A stretch of DNA of 64,000 bases from NCBI GenBank assembly GCA_019188255.1, contig JAETXT010000002.1:5890001-5954000 (forward strand). Reading direction: 5' to 3'. This stretch comes from Verticillium longisporum. Its lineage: Eukaryota; Ascomycota; Sordariomycetes; Glomerellales; Plectosphaerellaceae. The position numbers and the translations under genes are program-made. Under the pieces are notes generated by a model. That model ran no database searches. It was not told the DNA's origin and was given only the letters and a program-made list of their open reading frames with translations. Position 1 is the stretch's first letter. Every line of letters begins with the position of its first letter. Of this stretch, positions 60,602-64,000 are shown one piece after another.

Positions 60602-61954
60602 ATGAAGACCGCCATTTTTGCCGTGGCCGCTGCCACGCTTCTCGCCGGCAGCACCACCGCCGCTCCTGTCGCCACAGACCCGTTACCCCTCGTCTCCTTC
60701 AAGCCAAATGCTCCCTGCAACCTGCCCCGGGGAGAATTGGCAGCCTTTCAAGCCTGGCTCAACGACGTCCCCTTGACGGCTCAGCCGCCACAAGCCTGGA
60801 TCGCCTGCAAGGAGAAGATCCAAAGCCGCAAGGGAGTCAAGTTTGACGGCCTCACCCCCGAGATTACCCGTCCGCGCCGTGGGAAGTTCGGACGAAAGGG
60901 CACCGTCCAGGACGACGGGTCCGTGAATCTGCACGTCGTCGGCACGATCGTCCAGGATCCCGCCGGCGGTGCCCCTAAGATCGGTCCCTTACCCGGGGGT
61001 CCCCGCTGCTATTCGCGAAGCGTCACAGGACGGATCAAACAGGTCGCCTGTGACCCGGAGCGGCACTCTGGACCCGAGCTGAAAGTTTTCAAGTCCAAGT
61101 TCGTCATTCCCAAGCCACGGGGCTCCGTCGGGCATCATAAGGCATTCGTCCCCGAAGAGCCGGCGTACGATGCGCCCCAGACAGAGTACCTGCCCGCAGG
61201 CGGCGTCTACGAACAGGACGCCATCGACACCGCACCCGAAGCATCCGGCCCGTACGCCCCCGCCCCGCCGAATTACGACCATGGCCCGCCACAAGACGAT
61301 CAGTACGTCCCCGGTGCACAGTTCATGCCCGTCGCCGACGTGCCCGTGCGCAGCGTGCCCCAAGACTACTATCCCACAGCCCGCGACCCCAGCGCCTTCA
61401 CCTACGAGAAGGTGGGCCAGATCGCGCAGCAGGACGTGCAGCTGCCGCCCGTCATCGAGCGGCGCAGCGCGCACCCCGCCGACACGGACGCCCTGTACGA
61501 GCTCGACCGCGGCAGCGCCAGACCTGTGCCGCACGATCTGCTTCGGCACAAGGACGAGAGCGAGGCGGCGGAGCCGCGCAACAGCATGGCGCGGGAGATG
61601 AGCACCGACGAGGAACCCGCCATGATGGACGAGGTGGCGCTCGCGCCCACGACGATGGGCGGCTTATTTGAGCCAATAGCCAAGCTTTTCAAGTATTTTA
61701 GGCGGCCCAAACTCCATGCTTCGGGGTGCAGCGTTTGGAAGCCGCGGTATGACACAAGCAAGCAATATGAGACCAAGCCGCCTTACAAGGAGGTCACGCC
61801 GGAGTTTAAGAAGGCGATGCAGGACAGCGATGAACGCGCGATCCTGAGGTGGAGGAACCTGTCCAAAGCAGACCTTGAGAAGATCAGGACCCGAAAACCG
61901 CCAAAGGTGGCGCCAGGAATGGCTGTTTCAGACGAGGTTGCTCTGCATCTCTAA
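60602..61954 (+). CDS. Secreted, largely disordered protein (450 aa)
   Basis: The start at 60602 gives a clear signal peptide (MKTAIFAVAAATLLAGSTTA, cut near APVA). A small N-terminal domain has PCNLPRGELAAFQAW and a cysteine in IACKEK, then a basic PRRGKFGRKG patch. The middle (about 185-290) is rich in Pro, Tyr, Asp and Gln and looks disordered. The C-terminus is Lys/Glu-rich (KSAD-like LSKADLEKIRTRKPPK). Only a few cysteines are present. I know no family for it. Secretion and low complexity would suit a wall-associated or host-interaction protein, but this is speculation. Single exon. Confidence 0.7.
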   Translation: MKTAIFAVAAATLLAGSTTAAPVATDPLPLVSFKPNAPCNLPRGELAAFQAWLNDVPLTAQPPQAWIACKEKIQSRKGVKFDGLTPEITRPRRGKFGRKGTVQDDGSVNLHVVGTIVQDPAGGAPKIGPLPGGPRCYSRSVTGRIKQVACDPERHSGPELKVFKSKFVIPKPRGSVGHHKAFVPEEPAYDAPQTEYLPAGGVYEQDAIDTAPEASGPYAPAPPNYDHGPPQDDQYVPGAQFMPVADVPVRSVPQDYYPTARDPSAFTYEKVGQIAQQDVQLPPVIERRSAHPADTDALYELDRGSARPVPHDLLRHKDESEAAEPRNSMAREMSTDEEPAMMDEVALAPTTMGGLFEPIAKLFKYFRRPKLHASGCSVWKPRYDTSKQYETKPPYKEVTPEFKKAMQDSDERAILRWRNLSKADLEKIRTRKPPKVAPGMAVSDEVALHL

Positions 61955-62175
61955 AGTTGGCGAGCTTTGATGAGTATAGCAAACGTCGATATCAACAGTC
62001 CAGAACGTTCAGGTCCGGCTTCATCAGCTGAAAAGTTTTAAAAAGTGAATTGCCCTCGGATTATCATTGTTGCAGTCACCTATTCATAAACTTACCTTCT
62101 ATGATTTGCCTACCTTGAACCTGCCTGCAGGTTCAAAAAGAAACCAACCCGCAACTCTTATTCCCATGATATCAC

Positions 62176-62751
62176 TTACCTCTTATCGCCCTTTGCATTC
62201 GCCTCGTCGTCAGAGTCCTCTCCCACCACGAAGGGATTTGCGTTCCCATCTTCGTCCTCCCGTAGGGGCGGCAACCGCGCAGAGGGGCGCTCGCTTGGAG
62301 TTTCTTCCCAAAATGTCATCTGCAATCCTTCCCCCTGCTGCTCTGGATGCCAATCTTCTAGAACGGGAGATAAATGGTCAGTATTCGACGCGGGAACCGG
62401 TGCCCGAGTCACAGGGACTCTCGAATCAACCGCATTGTCACGTTTCGGTCTTGTGCCGCCGCGTGTGTCCCAGGGGAGAGCGGGCTCGCAGGTGCAGCAG
62501 CTGAGCTGGCGCTCCAGAGACTTGACTGTGCCCAGATATGTGAGATAGAACTCTCGCCATTCCTGGCGCTCCATGTGAAACGCCTTGCGCTCGCGTCGCC
62601 GCTTGCGTGCGCAGAGGAGGAGGATAATGCCACATGAAAATATGAGAACGAGTGATACGACGGAGATGACGATGGGGGCAGTTCGATTGTGGGGTTCATT
62701 GGTGGTGCCGGTCGCGCCAGCGTCGGTACGAGCCACGACTGAGGGTGCCAT
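62176..62751 (-). CDS. Small single-pass membrane protein (191 aa)
   Basis: This is a single exon starting at 62751 (MAPSVVARTDAGATGTTNE). A short outer segment with N-x-T (NRTAP) is followed by one helix (IVISVVSLVLIFSCGIILLLC) and a stop-transfer cluster ARKRRRERK. The cytosolic tail is about 140 residues, with SCCTCEP and an acidic end (GEDSDDEANAKGDKR). The layout is type I or III. There is no recognised domain. Many fungal genomes carry such unnamed proteins. Confidence 0.65.
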   Translation of the reverse strand: MAPSVVARTDAGATGTTNEPHNRTAPIVISVVSLVLIFSCGIILLLCARKRRRERKAFHMERQEWREFYLTYLGTVKSLERQLSCCTCEPALPWDTRGGTRPKRDNAVDSRVPVTRAPVPASNTDHLSPVLEDWHPEQQGEGLQMTFWEETPSERPSARLPPLREDEDGNANPFVVGEDSDDEANAKGDKR

Positions 62752-64000
62752 GAGGACTGATCTCTTAGGGCGACGTGTACTTCCGTATTGGTAGTGTGAA
62801 GTTTTTCAATATATATGAGTCCAGTCAGACGATGAGTACAAGTTTGGATCATTCAAGTTAGCTCTGCAACGCGAGCGATGGTGTCTCTTTTAAGCCTCAC
62901 TGAGCATATTTCAGGTAGAGATTCGCGTTTCCAGTGCCTTGATACAAAGGCGTTGACGAGAGACACATGCTCTGTGGGTGGTTTGACAAAGCCTAGAATG
63001 AATGGGACACCAGGGACAAATTGTGTAAACAGACAGCATGGAACAGACCTAGTTCTTTCATGTCGGGAGGGGATCGCTTTGTTCGCTTCTGCGACCTAGT
63101 GTCGACCCCTGATTTACAACAGCCGTTATTGTCAGCACCACATGAGCATTTTATGTTTCAACGTCTTGCAGTACTGAAAATGAACCAAGGAGGGGGTGTC
63201 TTGCCTTGGGGAGGGGCACCGACAGAAGATGCGGCGGTTGACCCAACCCCTAACATGATGTTGAAGGATCATGTCAGGCTCGACCGAAAGGGCAGTCCCG
63301 GGGCGAATGGTCCGGTCCATCGGATGCCGCTCCGATCAGACTGCCATGGGCGCCGCCAGAAGCGACGGCTGGGGTATGGAGGAGACCGGTCTGTAGCTGG
63401 CGGGCTTGGCTTTCGATCCGAGCTGGGCTAGGCTCCCAGCTCCCCAATGACACCATCCGATGACGACAAGGGGTGATACGATTTTGGTGATTGCCAGAAC
63501 GGCCGGCGCAGTCGATGGCCCACGGAACCTGTTCAGACGAGGGTGCGGTGGCGGAGACATCGCCAATAACAGTTCACTGCCCTGCCATCCGTTGTCAGTG
63601 CCCAGTTGGAAGATGGAGGATGCTTGGAAAAAGAAAGAATTGTCGCACCGAATCCAAGGGCAGTTGTCTTCACTGAGCGGCTTGTAAGGATCATCGGCCG
63701 TCGGAAGCGTGGTTGTTGAAGAAACCCAGAGATTGGCCCATGCTTGGAGTGAGCAGCTTTCCAACTGGGGGCAATCAGGGGGGGGGTGAAAGATGTTTGG
63801 GCGTGCAGGACTTGGATGTGTTTTCCTTGGAGTTGCTTCCTTCAGGTTCAGGTCGAGTACCTACTTGGAGGAAGCTCAGTCGCCATCTGGTAATGCAAGG
63901 CAAGGTAGCAAGGCAGCTTAGTAAACAGGTACCTGAAGGGATGCAAGAAGATGATCATGATCTGCGATGCCATTGCCTCTCATGTTCAGTTCCTGCCTCA
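62752..64000. other. Window end, no confident gene
   Basis: A minus-strand frame at 63336-63764 (142 codons, with CPWIRCDNSFFF) is the best candidate and could be an exon of a gene running past the window, but nothing supports it beyond length. Confidence 0.45.

Noticed and set aside
63336..63764. 142-codon minus-strand frame near the window end
   Set aside because: It might be an exon, but no splice-consistent gene could be built and no domain was recognised.

Overview
This is nuclear DNA of a filamentous ascomycete, most likely a Sordariomycete. The evidence is GC-rich genes with many short GT..AG introns (about 47-80 bp), AT-rich repeat blocks that carry the signature of repeat-induced point mutation (RIP), an intron-containing tRNA-Pro, and a typical fungal gene set. 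That set includes a Zn2Cys6 factor, DUF6594, GH5 with CBM1, GH18, a QDE-2-like Argonaute, Sro7/tomosyn and an ELYS-like protein. The species cannot be named from this sequence alone.

Region 1 (1-14970) is a transposon graveyard. Degenerate Ty3/gypsy chromovirus copies (RNase H, integrase, chromodomain) lie in both orientations at 1-5705 and form a large palindrome centred near 5018. A GC-normal, little-mutated gypsy fragment (LTR, gag, protease, start of reverse transcriptase, minus strand) sits at 5706-8902. Directly beside it, 8903-10880 is a RIP-mutated copy of the same gag and LTR. The rest, to 14970, is RIP-mutated DNA that ends in a recognisable Ty1/copia protease-integrase fragment.

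Region 2 (15264-24200) is accessory: a Zn2Cys6 factor with two in-frame stop codons, a frameshifted DUF6594 membrane protein, a secreted CBM1-GH5 glucanase and a tiny four-exon protein with an 18-nt exon. Region 3 (24201-38679) holds a GH18 chitinase, ubiquitin-S27a and S26 ribosomal genes head to head, a secreted Cys-containing protein, condensin SMC4, an ELYS-like nucleoporin-assembly protein and a deaminase. Region 4 (38862-43746) has a P450 facing a fused cytochrome b5/b5 reductase across a promoter with a 28-bp tandem repeat, then tRNA-Pro(UGG). Region 5 (45073-62751) has an Argonaute, an acyltransferase-3 membrane protein, an 850-bp inverted-repeat element, a C2H2 factor, an Sro7-like WD40 protein, a secreted protein and a small single-pass membrane protein.

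Four genes (DUF6594, ubiquitin-S27a, Argonaute, acyltransferase) fall out of frame exactly at short G/C homopolymers. In each case the exon-length remainder matches the indel needed. This pattern looks like consensus error rather than decay. I found no convincing new defence or biosynthetic system. The most original leads are the P450/b5-reductase pair, the side-by-side mutated and unmutated gypsy copies, and the possible leakage of RIP into the neighbouring transcription factor.
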